Of a DNA stretch of 64,000 nt, positions 1 through 8,772 are shown piece after piece. Positions within the stretch are counted from its first letter, which is position 1. Each line of letters begins with the position of its first letter. This DNA comes from Heyndrickxia camelliae (GTDB lineage: Bacteria > Bacillota > Bacilli > Bacillales > Bacillaceae_C): assembly GCF_002844575.1 (NCBI RefSeq), contig NZ_PIQO01000018.1, positions 1 through 64,000 of the forward strand. Reading direction: 5' to 3'. The translations under genes and the position numbers were made by a program. Below the pieces are notes generated by a model. It searched no databases and was not told the DNA's origin. It worked only from the letters and a program-made list of their open reading frames with translations.

Positions 1-1149
1 TTTGAAGCTAGTTATGTCCCAGCCTCTTTTTTGACTCCATTTTTGATACCATGCTTTAATACTGGTGCTTGGATATACATTAAACTCCTCCATTAACACT
101 TTAGCAAGGAGTTCATATTGTTGATGCACCATAATATTATTTTGTTCGGAAGCATATATCTGCATTAAAGCATAGTGCGCCTCTTCCGTCACCGGATGCC
201 GTCTGCAAATTTCTTGATACTTCTCGATAGCATTTTCCTTTTGATTAGAAGCATAATACCATTCCGCTATTTGTAAGTTTTTCCGAATCCATAAATCTCT
301 CAATCTTTGACGCTTACTTTCCGCCCACCAATAATCATATTCCGATAAATAGTCATCCGTATACAGAAGCATTAATTCTTCATACTTATGAATGGTTTCC
401 TCATTGATTGGATTTTCTAAAAGAATGTAATTCTCCCATTCTTCGACATCCAATTGAACCCCTTCTATTTTTAAAATATAGCCATCCATAACATTTAAAA
501 TTTGAAAATGGATATTAAAGGGTTCCAAAGTCTTTCTAATATGATAAATTGCCGTATACAATTGAGCATAGGCTCTGTTTGGTTCATATTCCGGCCAAAG
601 TAACTCAATTAAAACAGATTTACGAATAAGTTGTCCGTAATGATGAAGCAAATAATGAAATAGTTCCTGTGCCTTTGCGGTCCTCCAGCGTAAAGGAGTA
701 TAATGTCCTTTCTCTGTCTCTATTAAAACTTGCTTAAACAGTTTCATATGAATCTTGCGAGCGGGAGGGATTGAAACGGTCTCTTTCCCCTCCCCCTGAT
801 TTTGAACCCGTCGAATAGTTTTTACTATTCTCTCCGTACTGACAGGTTTTAAAATATAATCCAAAGCATTAAGCTCAAAGGCTTCAATTGCATAGCGATC
901 ATAAGCTGTAATAAACACAATATTCATTTCGGGTCTTTCTAATAAAATTTCCCCTGCCAATTCAATTCCATTGATTTCAGGCAATTGGATATCCAAAAAT
1001 ACAATATCTACCTTATCCCTAAGAGCACCCTCTTTTCCCATAAAGGGATTGGTATACTTCCCTACAATATCAATGTCCGCAACTTTTAGAAGCTGATGCT
1101 CCAAATAATCCAAAGCCAATTTTTCATCGTCAATTAGAATAGCCTTCAT
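1..1149 (-). CDS. Response regulator, receiver + winged helix + BTAD (partial, C terminus outside window)
   Basis: Cytoplasmic two-component response regulator of the receiver/BTAD (SARP-like) class. The receiver (about residues 1-120) has the acidic pair Asp7-Asp8, the phospho-acceptor Asp53 in FLDIQLPE, Thr81 and Lys101 in YILKP, so it looks active. A winged-helix part (about 150-230, containing AKAQELFHYLL and LLWPE) and a helical BTAD part (about 240-380) follow. The frame is open to base 1, so the stop codon lies outside the window. The ATG at 1147-1149 is preceded by GAGGAG at a good distance. No sensor kinase is visible. It lies 185 bases downstream of the polysaccharide operon on the same strand, so it may regulate that operon, but this is only an inference from position. 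Confidence 0.85.
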   Translation of the reverse strand, partial: MKAILIDDEKLALDYLEHQLLKVADIDIVGKYTNPFMGKEGALRDKVDIVFLDIQLPEINGIELAGEILLERPEMNIVFITAYDRYAIEAFELNALDYILKPVSTERIVKTIRRVQNQGEGKETVSIPPARKIHMKLFKQVLIETEKGHYTPLRWRTAKAQELFHYLLHHYGQLIRKSVLIELLWPEYEPNRAYAQLYTAIYHIRKTLEPFNIHFQILNVMDGYILKIEGVQLDVEEWENYILLENPINEETIHKYEELMLLYTDDYLSEYDYWWAESKRQRLRDLWIRKNLQIAEWYYASNQKENAIEKYQEICRRHPVTEEAHYALMQIYASEQNNIMVHQQYELLAKVLMEEFNVYPSTSIKAWYQKWSQKRGWDITSFK

Positions 1150-1295
1150 AGGTTTCTCCTCATTCTCATCATTTAGTAAGGTTAAAGAAGCTTTGATACT
1201 ATTTAATGGATAAATATTCTAATTGAAATCTATTATATCTGGTTATGTGAGTCAATTCTAAAAAGATGCTTAATTGATTCCATTTCTTATATTTT

Positions 1296-1320
1296 TATAG
1301 TATTAATTTGCAATACTATA
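1296..1320. repeat. Inverted repeat between the regulator and the glycosidase-like gene
   Basis: Nine-base perfect arms (TATAGTATT and AATACTATA) with a seven-base spacer. On the plus strand a T run follows a few bases later, but no plus-strand gene ends here. On the minus strand, where the adjacent genes read, no T run follows. It could be an operator for the response-regulator gene or a weak transcription stop. Confidence 0.4.
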
Positions 1321-1333
1321 ATGTATTTTTTTC

Positions 1334-4300
1334 TTATTGGTATTTTGAATACAGATCTTTCACTATATAATACGACTGTTTTAAACGTTCTGTATACACT
1401 GGTTTATTCCAGTTGGTCCATGAATAACCTTCCATTTTTAACAGATTCCCCTTACTTGTAGAAGGGAAGGTATCAGTCAAATTACCGCTATCATCAAAAT
1501 ACAAAGCTCCTATATTGATTTTATCAATGAATGTACTCGCCTGTAATCCTTTTTTGATGATATCTCCCATAAATTCCTTTTGGCTAGGGTCCTTTGCCTG
1601 TATTAACATCCACGGAATTCTTAGTTCAATCACTCCATCTTTTTCATTTACATTGTAATCTGCAAGTGAATTATAATTTTTAGAAGCCGGATTTCCGTTT
1701 CCCTCTTTTAGTTTCCCCGTTTCATATTTACTAAACGGAAGAGTAATGTCTCTATCAGGTATATAATATGGCTTATTTAATGCATAATATATCCTGGAAA
1801 ATGCCCCGCTATTTTTCTTCGGCAACTCTGGGGTTGGTTGAATCAATTTTACTTTATGGCCATATAGATAGGTGAAAAAGTCATAGTAATCATCCACTTC
1901 CACTCTTGATTCTTTTTTATTTAAATTGATTAAAAAATCAACCCCGTTTGTAAAATGAATACTTTCATTTCCTTTTATAAAATGATTTCCCTGATTCGGA
2001 ATGACATCTAATAAAAAGATAGGATATCCTTTGCTTTTTGGATTGTAATTTAAACGAATATATAAATATTTTTCATCATGGTCAACATATAAAGCCTTCA
2101 TGTCCCCCTGTTTTTTTTCATATAAACTATTCGTTTTCCATTCCTTTGTATTGCCATCCACTTGAATTTTATTTTGATCAAAACTTAATAATCCAAATTC
2201 CTGCTCATTTGTTTGGGTATTGGACCAGAATGGCCGTCTATCAGGATTATCATAGTCCATCGTGTTCCATGTTCGTTTAAACCATTCATCCTGCCATGTA
2301 AATATAAGTCCGCCAAGCAGTTTTTCATCCGAAATGTCCTTGAACAAATGGCTGAGAATTTCTCCTTGCTGCTTCTCTGATAAGTTTCCTTGATTCATCC
2401 CATAAATATTTTTGTGCGTTAACCCCCGTGAACTTGGCACTCCAAACTCCGCAACTAAAATCGGAATGCGATGTACTTTATGTAAATCAGATAAATAACC
2501 AGCGTAATTATCTAATTGACCGCGACGATTAACAGATTTTTGATATTTTTTATCATAGTTCAGAAAATCAGGGTAATAAGGATAAATATGATAAGAAGCA
2601 AATTCCTTCGTTAGATTCATCTCACTTTTCGTATAAATCACATTTGGATTGACACTTACGATATCCTCCTGGCCCGTTGAATCCGACGGATGCTTCAAAA
2701 TATCAGTCGTAACCCAATTCGTAAAGCTCATCGGTCTTATCCAATGATAATTTTTGATTTCATATTTCGTAATGGTGTCCATTTGCGAAGCAAGCCAGTA
2801 TTCAAAAGGCTTAGCATTTTTTGTTTCAAAGTACTGTCCGCTATAATCTCCTAATGAAGAATGGACTTTATTTGTATTTTGAACCATAAATGGATCCCAT
2901 TCTATCCCTAATATCCACCCTATTACGTACTTGGAAATATCTGCCCTATATACACCTGATGCATGTCCGGTTCTCGGTTTCACAATTTTATTTCCGTGAA
3001 TCACATCTACTGTCGTTTTCATTGCATTTTGAAACGCTTGTAAATTTTTCTTTTCAAACGCATCCTGTGATTTAACTAACGGCTCTTCATCAATCCAAAC
3101 CCCATGTAATACATATATTTTTTCTTTATGGCTTTCGTTATATCGTTTTAAAGCATTATAAAAACCTGGTGGATGCAGGGTGTAGATACGTATCGTATTG
3201 GCATGCATCTTCCCAATTTCCGTTAACCACCTATAATATTCCTCCTCAGTTATAGAGGCTTCACCAGGATAACTTCCTGGTTTCCCCATCCCAATATTCA
3301 CCCCTTTTATGGTTATCGGCACCCACTTGTTCCCCTTCAAAATTTCAAAGGAATCCTTTTGAATTCTTGCATTATATCCTATTTTTTCTGTGCGATTCTC
3401 TTTACTAATGTTATGGGATTTCTGATATTCTTCTAAAATAGTTTCCATCATCGGAAGATAGGTAGACCAATAGAAGGAGCTATCAGAATACTTTTGAGCT
3501 AATTTATATACTTTCTGTATACCTTTTATTTGATAATATTGAGGCACTGTTGAAATATCATTAAAATCTCCCGCAAAATAGTAACTAGAGGATGAACCAT
3601 GCTTACCGGAAATGACAGCTGCAAATTCATCAGGAATATTATTCTTTCTTAAAACATTCTTTCCTTCCGCGGTTAAATTCCACTTATAATTTGCTAATAC
3701 GGTTGCATCTTCTTTAGGTGTCACGATATCAAACCAGTATTGATAGTTTGGACTATTCTCAAGCCCAAACAACTTCTTTCCTTCCTTTGTGAAAGAAAGG
3801 CTTATTCCCCCCTCCTTCATATGTTTCCCCGTTTCCAGGACAACTACTTTTTGAGTAAAATCATTTACTAAAATAAAGCCCTCGCCTTTATATTTCCAAG
3901 AATCCTGAAACTCATCCACAATCCATTTAGGAACTTCCTTATTTTTATTGGGATCAAGTTCATCAAAATAGCGTCCGGTCCAACCCGACCAATCAATTCC
4001 TAAATAATCCGTCACATTTTTCCTCACTACCTCATTTGTAGGGGACGCAAAAGTGTTATACTCTGCTACAAGCAGACTTTTCTTTTTCTTATTTAACCGG
4101 TCTATAATATTATTCCACTCTTTTTCCTGCAAACCGCCATATATCTTCTCTGATCGCGCTCCTTCTCGCGACTTTTCCACCCATGGGAGATCCTCTCTAT
4201 AAACACCATATGTATCCGCAAGATAAATCACATCATATTTGTCATAGTTACTAGGCAGTGGACGAGTATGGTAGCTTTTCCTCTTTTCCTCTGGAACGAA

Positions 4301-4525
4301 ACCAAAATAATCATTTGATGCGTTATATTTATTATTCTTATCATCTTTGTATTTTAAATAATTTAAAAGCCAAGTAATCCCTAGATGTTCCCGATATGTT
4401 TCATTGGGTACCGTTTTATCGATAATGGCAATTTGCAGCTTTTTGCCTGGCTCTAAATACCATAGTAGAATAGGCAAGGATAGAACGATAACCAAAATTA
4501 AGACTGCAAAATATACTTTCTTCAT
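1334..4525 (-). CDS. Membrane-anchored glycosidase-like protein with TIM barrel and C-terminal CBM9/DOMON-like region
   Basis: Large (1063 aa) predicted cell-surface protein. Residues 5-24 form one membrane segment after a short MKK start, so the rest is probably extracytoplasmic. Residues about 400-750 resemble a GH-A clan (beta/alpha)8 glycosidase (GH2/GH5-like): KGVNIGMGKPG opens the barrel, and Glu542 (GIEWDPF) and Glu693 (VAEFGVP) sit where acid/base and nucleophile are expected. Residues from about 790 (QVDGNTKEW) look like a CBM9/DOMON-type carbohydrate-binding fold. The region 30-390 is not recognised. The ATG at 4525 overlaps the upstream glycosyltransferase stop in an ATGA and has AAGGGTGG in front; a GTG nine bases upstream is less likely. 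It probably trims, modifies or binds the polymer made by the preceding glycosyltransferase. Substrate unknown. Confidence 0.75.
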   Translation of the reverse strand: MKKVYFAVLILVIVLSLPILLWYLEPGKKLQIAIIDKTVPNETYREHLGITWLLNYLKYKDDKNNKYNASNDYFGFVPEEKRKSYHTRPLPSNYDKYDVIYLADTYGVYREDLPWVEKSREGARSEKIYGGLQEKEWNNIIDRLNKKKKSLLVAEYNTFASPTNEVVRKNVTDYLGIDWSGWTGRYFDELDPNKNKEVPKWIVDEFQDSWKYKGEGFILVNDFTQKVVVLETGKHMKEGGISLSFTKEGKKLFGLENSPNYQYWFDIVTPKEDATVLANYKWNLTAEGKNVLRKNNIPDEFAAVISGKHGSSSSYYFAGDFNDISTVPQYYQIKGIQKVYKLAQKYSDSSFYWSTYLPMMETILEEYQKSHNISKENRTEKIGYNARIQKDSFEILKGNKWVPITIKGVNIGMGKPGSYPGEASITEEEYYRWLTEIGKMHANTIRIYTLHPPGFYNALKRYNESHKEKIYVLHGVWIDEEPLVKSQDAFEKKNLQAFQNAMKTTVDVIHGNKIVKPRTGHASGVYRADISKYVIGWILGIEWDPFMVQNTNKVHSSLGDYSGQYFETKNAKPFEYWLASQMDTITKYEIKNYHWIRPMSFTNWVTTDILKHPSDSTGQEDIVSVNPNVIYTKSEMNLTKEFASYHIYPYYPDFLNYDKKYQKSVNRRGQLDNYAGYLSDLHKVHRIPILVAEFGVPSSRGLTHKNIYGMNQGNLSEKQQGEILSHLFKDISDEKLLGGLIFTWQDEWFKRTWNTMDYDNPDRRPFWSNTQTNEQEFGLLSFDQNKIQVDGNTKEWKTNSLYEKKQGDMKALYVDHDEKYLYIRLNYNPKSKGYPIFLLDVIPNQGNHFIKGNESIHFTNGVDFLINLNKKESRVEVDDYYDFFTYLYGHKVKLIQPTPELPKKNSGAFSRIYYALNKPYYIPDRDITLPFSKYETGKLKEGNGNPASKNYNSLADYNVNEKDGVIELRIPWMLIQAKDPSQKEFMGDIIKKGLQASTFIDKINIGALYFDDSGNLTDTFPSTSKGNLLKMEGYSWTNWNKPVYTERLKQSYYIVKDLYSKYQ

Positions 4526-5946
4526 TCTGTCCACCCTTTCTTAGAAAGCCCGCCATGCTGCATATTTCCCCAATCCTTTCTTCTCCTAATAAAGGAGACA
4601 AAGCCCTCATATCTCCAAATGAGCGTTAATGGCTTATACCAAAATATCTCTAATAATGAAACCAGCATCAAACGATAGACATCTTTAATCCTTGGATATG
4701 TGTTCATTGCCCAAGCTTCCAGCAATATGGAGGCTACAGAAAATAGTGAACCATACAAAATAAAAAGGAAGCATAATGCGATTGCAAATTCATAATAAAT
4801 ATCTCCCATAAAAAAGGCGATAATAATATAAATATATCCTCCTAGTTCAATCAAGGGCCCAAAGCATTCAATCATCCAAAAATATGGGAATGAAATCAAT
4901 CCCACCGCACCGTATTTTGGATTAAAGGTCATTTTTCTATGCTTCCATAAACTTTCAATTAAGCCTTGATGCCATCTTCTTCGTTGCTTTCTTAAAATCG
5001 ACATATGTTGGGGAGCTTCTGTCCAGCATACTGGCTCAGGTACAAACTCAATTCTCTTCTTTAATTTTTTTTCTTTTATCAACCGATGTAATTTCACCAC
5101 CAGTTCCATGTCTTCCCCAATCATCTTAGTGGAATACCCGTTTACCTCTACAGCCCATTGTTTAGAAAACACACTGAATGCGCCGGAAATAATAAGAACT
5201 AAATTAAATTTACTTAATGCCATTCTACCTAGCAAAAAGGCTCTAACATATTCTATTATCTGCATCACTACAAGAAGGTTACTGGATAATTTCCTTTGGA
5301 AAACAGACCCGAGGTGCACATCCATACCATTTGCAATCCGAACATTTCCTCCGGCGGCTATGACTTCTTCATTTGAAAAAATAATAGGTTTCATCACACG
5401 CAAAAGAGATTTCTCTTCCAGAAGAGTGTCACCATCAATCGTACAAAAGTATGGATATTTTGAAACATTTATTCCTGCATTAAGAGCATCTGCCTTGCCT
5501 CCATTTTCCTTTTCAATTAATAATAAATTTGGGTGAATTTCCGATTGAAATATTTGGCGGATAGGCTTCGTTGAAAGTTGTTCATGTACAACTTTCTGTA
5601 TCTGTTTCATTTGAAATTGCTCTATCACTTTTTGTTGGGTCTGATCTGTTGAACCGTCATTGACAACGACAATCTCTACTTGAGGATATTGAAGACTGAG
5701 CAATGAATGTATGCTGTCAATAATACCAGCTTCTTCGTTAAATGCTGGTACAATTATCGAAACCGGCTTCGTATAAATGGCTTCTATATACTCATCTTCA
5801 GCCTCATTATCTAATTGATATTTTTTTCTTAATTTAAAAAAGGAAACAATCATCATGCAGCTGTATGACAAGATGACAATAGCCATATAAAGAAAGATGA
5901 GACCGCCAAAAAAAAGTAATATATAGTCTAATATCTTCATATTCAA
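4522..5946 (-). CDS. Family 2 glycosyltransferase (processive, PgaC/IcaA-like) membrane protein
   Basis: Inner-membrane GT2 enzyme of 474 aa that probably polymerises a surface polysaccharide from a UDP-sugar. One N-terminal membrane segment (about 8-35) precedes the GT-A domain: NDGSTD (96-101), DGD (171-173), GED (277-279) and QRRRW (321-325) are the D, DxD, ED and QxxRW signatures of processive synthases. Three or four hydrophobic segments follow (about 345-440). Architecture resembles poly-N-acetylglucosamine synthase PgaC/IcaA, but no pgaB/icaB-type deacetylase is present here, so the polymer is open. Start and stop overlap both neighbours by four bases (ATGA), and AAAGGGTG precedes the start, indicating translational coupling. 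Confidence 0.88.
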   Translation of the reverse strand: MNMKILDYILLFFGGLIFLYMAIVILSYSCMMIVSFFKLRKKYQLDNEAEDEYIEAIYTKPVSIIVPAFNEEAGIIDSIHSLLSLQYPQVEIVVVNDGSTDQTQQKVIEQFQMKQIQKVVHEQLSTKPIRQIFQSEIHPNLLLIEKENGGKADALNAGINVSKYPYFCTIDGDTLLEEKSLLRVMKPIIFSNEEVIAAGGNVRIANGMDVHLGSVFQRKLSSNLLVVMQIIEYVRAFLLGRMALSKFNLVLIISGAFSVFSKQWAVEVNGYSTKMIGEDMELVVKLHRLIKEKKLKKRIEFVPEPVCWTEAPQHMSILRKQRRRWHQGLIESLWKHRKMTFNPKYGAVGLISFPYFWMIECFGPLIELGGYIYIIIAFFMGDIYYEFAIALCFLFILYGSLFSVASILLEAWAMNTYPRIKDVYRLMLVSLLEIFWYKPLTLIWRYEGFVSFIRRRKDWGNMQHGGLSKKGWTE

Positions 5947-6983
5947 TACACCCTTTTCTTCAGGACTTCATTTGCCATATCTGCAGCAAAAGAATCCTTT
6001 GTTTCTAATATCACTTGCTTCAGCAATTTCTCACCGTCTTTATATTTTCCTATTGTCGTTGCCGCTTGGGAACGCACCCACCATGATTGGTCTGTTAATA
6101 ATTTTTCTAAATGAAGACCAGCTTCTGACAGCGGCAATACTCCCAATAATTTTGCCATCATTAAACGCTCTTCCCATATAGAAGAGTCAATAAAAGGCAT
6201 ATATTGGTTAAGATCTGAAATGATTCCTATTGCATAAATAGCTTTCAAAGATCGAATACGAATTTCCGTATTTTCATGCTGAAGCATCGACTCTAAAAAT
6301 GACAGGTATTCAGAATTTCTCTTTATCCCCAAAATATCGATAATCGAGCATTGTACATTTAGTGGCAACTTATCAAAGCAATCAAGCAATTCTTCAAGAA
6401 TTTCAGAGCTAACACCCGCTAGCAATTTCTTATATTCAAATTCCGAAAATGCTACTGTTAAAGAAAGGAATTCTTTTAAAAATGTTTTGGAGTCAAAAGA
6501 GGAATAAATTTTCAACAGCAGGAATTGTTCTTCGGCAGATAAATTTCTTGCTTTCAATGCTTTACAATCATTTACAAGACTATCAATATAAAAGTCTATA
6601 ATCCTGTACATAGCATTCATTCTGGAACTCCATTTTCTACTCTTTAACTTCTTTTGATAATACTGTTTTAAATGCTGATTAGAGAATTGTTTAATCTTAT
6701 TTTGGATGGATTCATTTGACAAATGTTTTATATAAACAAGAAATATTTCCTCCAGCCCTTGGATTTCAAATTTATCTTTTGGGATTAATTTTCGAGTAAA
6801 GCTAATTTCGTCACGAAAATAGCGATACCATAAGGTTTGATTATTCTTGATATACGAATTCTTTTTTTGTAGATGGGCAACTTCTATTCCCCTTCGTATG
6901 GATAAATAAATGCATACAAAAAGAAGGAATACCGATAACAGAATAATTCCCCGAATTAAAACATTTATAGATATTTCTATCAT
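5943..6983 (-). CDS. Membrane-anchored HEAT-repeat protein
   Basis: Protein of 346 aa with one N-terminal membrane segment (about residues 8-30) and a cytoplasmic helical domain. The last 150 residues show HEAT-type repeats, for example ENTEIRIRSLKAIYAIG and QSWWVRSQAATTIGKY. HEAT repeats are protein-interaction scaffolds, so it may assemble the polysaccharide machinery or link it to the preceding receiver protein; this is inference. The ATG at 6983 is preferred because it makes an ATGA overlap with the upstream stop and has AAGAGG eight bases ahead; an ATG six bases further upstream has almost no spacing. Confidence 0.7.
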   Translation of the reverse strand: MIEISINVLIRGIILLSVFLLFVCIYLSIRRGIEVAHLQKKNSYIKNNQTLWYRYFRDEISFTRKLIPKDKFEIQGLEEIFLVYIKHLSNESIQNKIKQFSNQHLKQYYQKKLKSRKWSSRMNAMYRIIDFYIDSLVNDCKALKARNLSAEEQFLLLKIYSSFDSKTFLKEFLSLTVAFSEFEYKKLLAGVSSEILEELLDCFDKLPLNVQCSIIDILGIKRNSEYLSFLESMLQHENTEIRIRSLKAIYAIGIISDLNQYMPFIDSSIWEERLMMAKLLGVLPLSEAGLHLEKLLTDQSWWVRSQAATTIGKYKDGEKLLKQVILETKDSFAADMANEVLKKRVY

Positions 6984-7903
6984 GACCATAACCTCTTAAA
7001 TATTCTTTTCATTTTTGCCTCAAATAGCCGAATATTGAAAGGCTTATTCAAGTACTCATCCACACCTTTTTCATATGCATAAATCATGTTATCTTCCGAA
7101 TTCATTTTAGTCATCATAAAAATCGTAAACCTTTTGTTGTTCGGTAGCAGGCGCAACGCATGTAAAACTTCCAAGCCGTTCTTCCTTGGAAGAGTATCAT
7201 TCATAATAACAATATGGGTATGACTTGAATGGTACCAGTCAGATTCCATAAATTCATAACCATCTTGAAAAGTTCTTAGTTCCAATTGAAAGCCCTCTAA
7301 CGGCAGTCCTTCAATGGATGTTTGCAGTACATGACGAAATATATCATTTTCTTCTAAAATACTTACTCTAATGGTTTCAATCTTTCGCTCTTTAAACAGA
7401 GGTACATATTCAATCTGCCAAGCACCTTTCTGTAATCCATTAATTAATTCATTATAACCGCTTTCTAAGAGTGCCTCGAAGCTCACATCGCTTGTACCAA
7501 TTTCCGCAATACTGGCTGAAAAAGAAAGGTCGAAACGTTGAAACAAGAAGGTGCTTTTATCTTTCACCTGTGCATGCAATCGTTGAAAAAACGCCTTAGC
7601 TTCCCTCTCACCACTCTGTGACAATATAACACCCCACGCGAGCCCAGGTCTTTCTAATGGGAATAACAAATCCGTCTGTCTAATGGTAGATTGCAAAAAC
7701 TTTGTTACTTCTGCTTGTATTTGATCAGCTTCTTCATCAAAGAAATCCACTGAATCATGAATCGCAATAAATATTGCGGTAATCGTAGTCCTTGAGCGTA
7801 TGACATTGGCTTTTAATACATTAAATAGATACTTAACATTCTCCAGGTCTAGTAAGAGACCATTTGTTTCTAAACTTCCATTTTCTACAACTGAAGCATT
7901 CAT
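6980..7903 (-). CDS. Degenerate GGDEF + receiver-like protein lacking the phospho-acceptor Asp
   Basis: Cytoplasmic protein of 307 aa, first gene of the polysaccharide operon. Residues about 20-165 have the spacing of a GGDEF domain, but the signature position reads PGLAWGV, so no cyclase activity is expected; comparable degenerate GGDEF proteins can bind c-di-GMP. Residues about 178-305 form a receiver: the acidic pair is Glu184-Glu185, Thr265 and Lys287 (LNKPF) are kept, but the phospho-acceptor position, four residues before Pro239, is Asn235 in VIMNDTLP. Asp236 is out of register. It is therefore likely a pseudo-receiver acting by conformation or ligand binding rather than phosphorylation. 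The operon promoter should lie in 7904-8100, an AT-rich stretch. Confidence 0.75.
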   Translation of the reverse strand: MNASVVENGSLETNGLLLDLENVKYLFNVLKANVIRSRTTITAIFIAIHDSVDFFDEEADQIQAEVTKFLQSTIRQTDLLFPLERPGLAWGVILSQSGEREAKAFFQRLHAQVKDKSTFLFQRFDLSFSASIAEIGTSDVSFEALLESGYNELINGLQKGAWQIEYVPLFKERKIETIRVSILEENDIFRHVLQTSIEGLPLEGFQLELRTFQDGYEFMESDWYHSSHTHIVIMNDTLPRKNGLEVLHALRLLPNNKRFTIFMMTKMNSEDNMIYAYEKGVDEYLNKPFNIRLFEAKMKRIFKRLWS

Positions 7904-8160
7904 ATATTTCTTCCCTTTATCGTATTTTTAATTTATATAGAGTGGTAATTATTATATTCTCTTAAACTCTACAATTTATCAACAAATGGAATGGGATATC
8001 TTAATACCTATATTTTCTATGTTTCAGTATACTACAACTCTGAAAATTTACAATTTTAGAAATTGTATAGAATGAGACGATATGATAGTTTTGATAGTTC
8101 TTTTCTAACAGGAAGAATTCATCACAAAATATACTTTTTTTTCAAGAAGGAGGTAGACAA

Positions 8161-8738
8161 ATTAGATGGAGTTGTAAAAGGTGATAAAGCGGATTGGCCT
8201 GGGGTTTAGCTTCAGTTCTATTAGGAGTCGCTTTTCTATTGTATCCTTGGGTGCAAAAAGAAAGATTCCATGCTAAACGGGAACATTTTTTGAGTAACTC
8301 GGTAAGTATGATAGCAGCTATGATAAAGCAATTGTCCCAATTAAATCTATTTCCAAACAGAATATAAATTCATTAAAAGGGACAATCAGCACGATTACTA
8401 TTCCAAAGATTCCTTTTAAAACACTTATTTTAATCGATCAATTCAGAATTCTTAAGATAAGGGCATTGGATGGGAACTGCAAAATATTGGACTTTCAGGG
8501 TATCGTTCGATTGTATATGGTTAACAATTCAATTGCTTTGAAGAACTTACCAATAATGACAAATGGAGATTGGAACTAAATCTATTACTTTCACTTTTGT
8601 CGTTGACCCTGCATTTGGCGTTTCCCGTACGAATTACGAATATAGGAGTATTATCAGATAAAAGCCACCTATATGTAACATTAGTTCCTGTACCCCCATT
8701 GGAAAGAAAATCCGCAAAATCAATTAATCAAAGGTGAT
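8161..8738 (+). pseudogene. Decayed sortase gene upstream of the LPXTG adhesin
   Basis: A Shine-Dalgarno sequence (AGGAGG near 8147) is followed by an ATG that stops after three codons. Beyond it, separate frames still read like a sortase in the right order. At 8188-8367 there is a membrane segment, LLGVAFLLYPWVQ, typical of sortase N termini. Near 8462-8525 the frame reads GIGWELQ then GYRSIVYG, matching the region around the catalytic-His motif (usually GHR). Near 8664-8737 it reads YVTLVPVPPLERKSAK, matching the TLVTC..P...R region with the catalytic Cys gone. Several frameshifts and stops interrupt it. Class cannot be decided; class D-like features are suggestive only. Confidence 0.6.
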
Positions 8739-8772
8739 TGAAAGGCAAAACTGAAATAGCATGGAGGTAATT

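Noticed and set aside
5108-5536. 142-codon plus-strand frame opposite the glycosyltransferase
   Set aside because: Antisense shadow of a clearly conserved GT2 gene; no ribosome site and no family resemblance.
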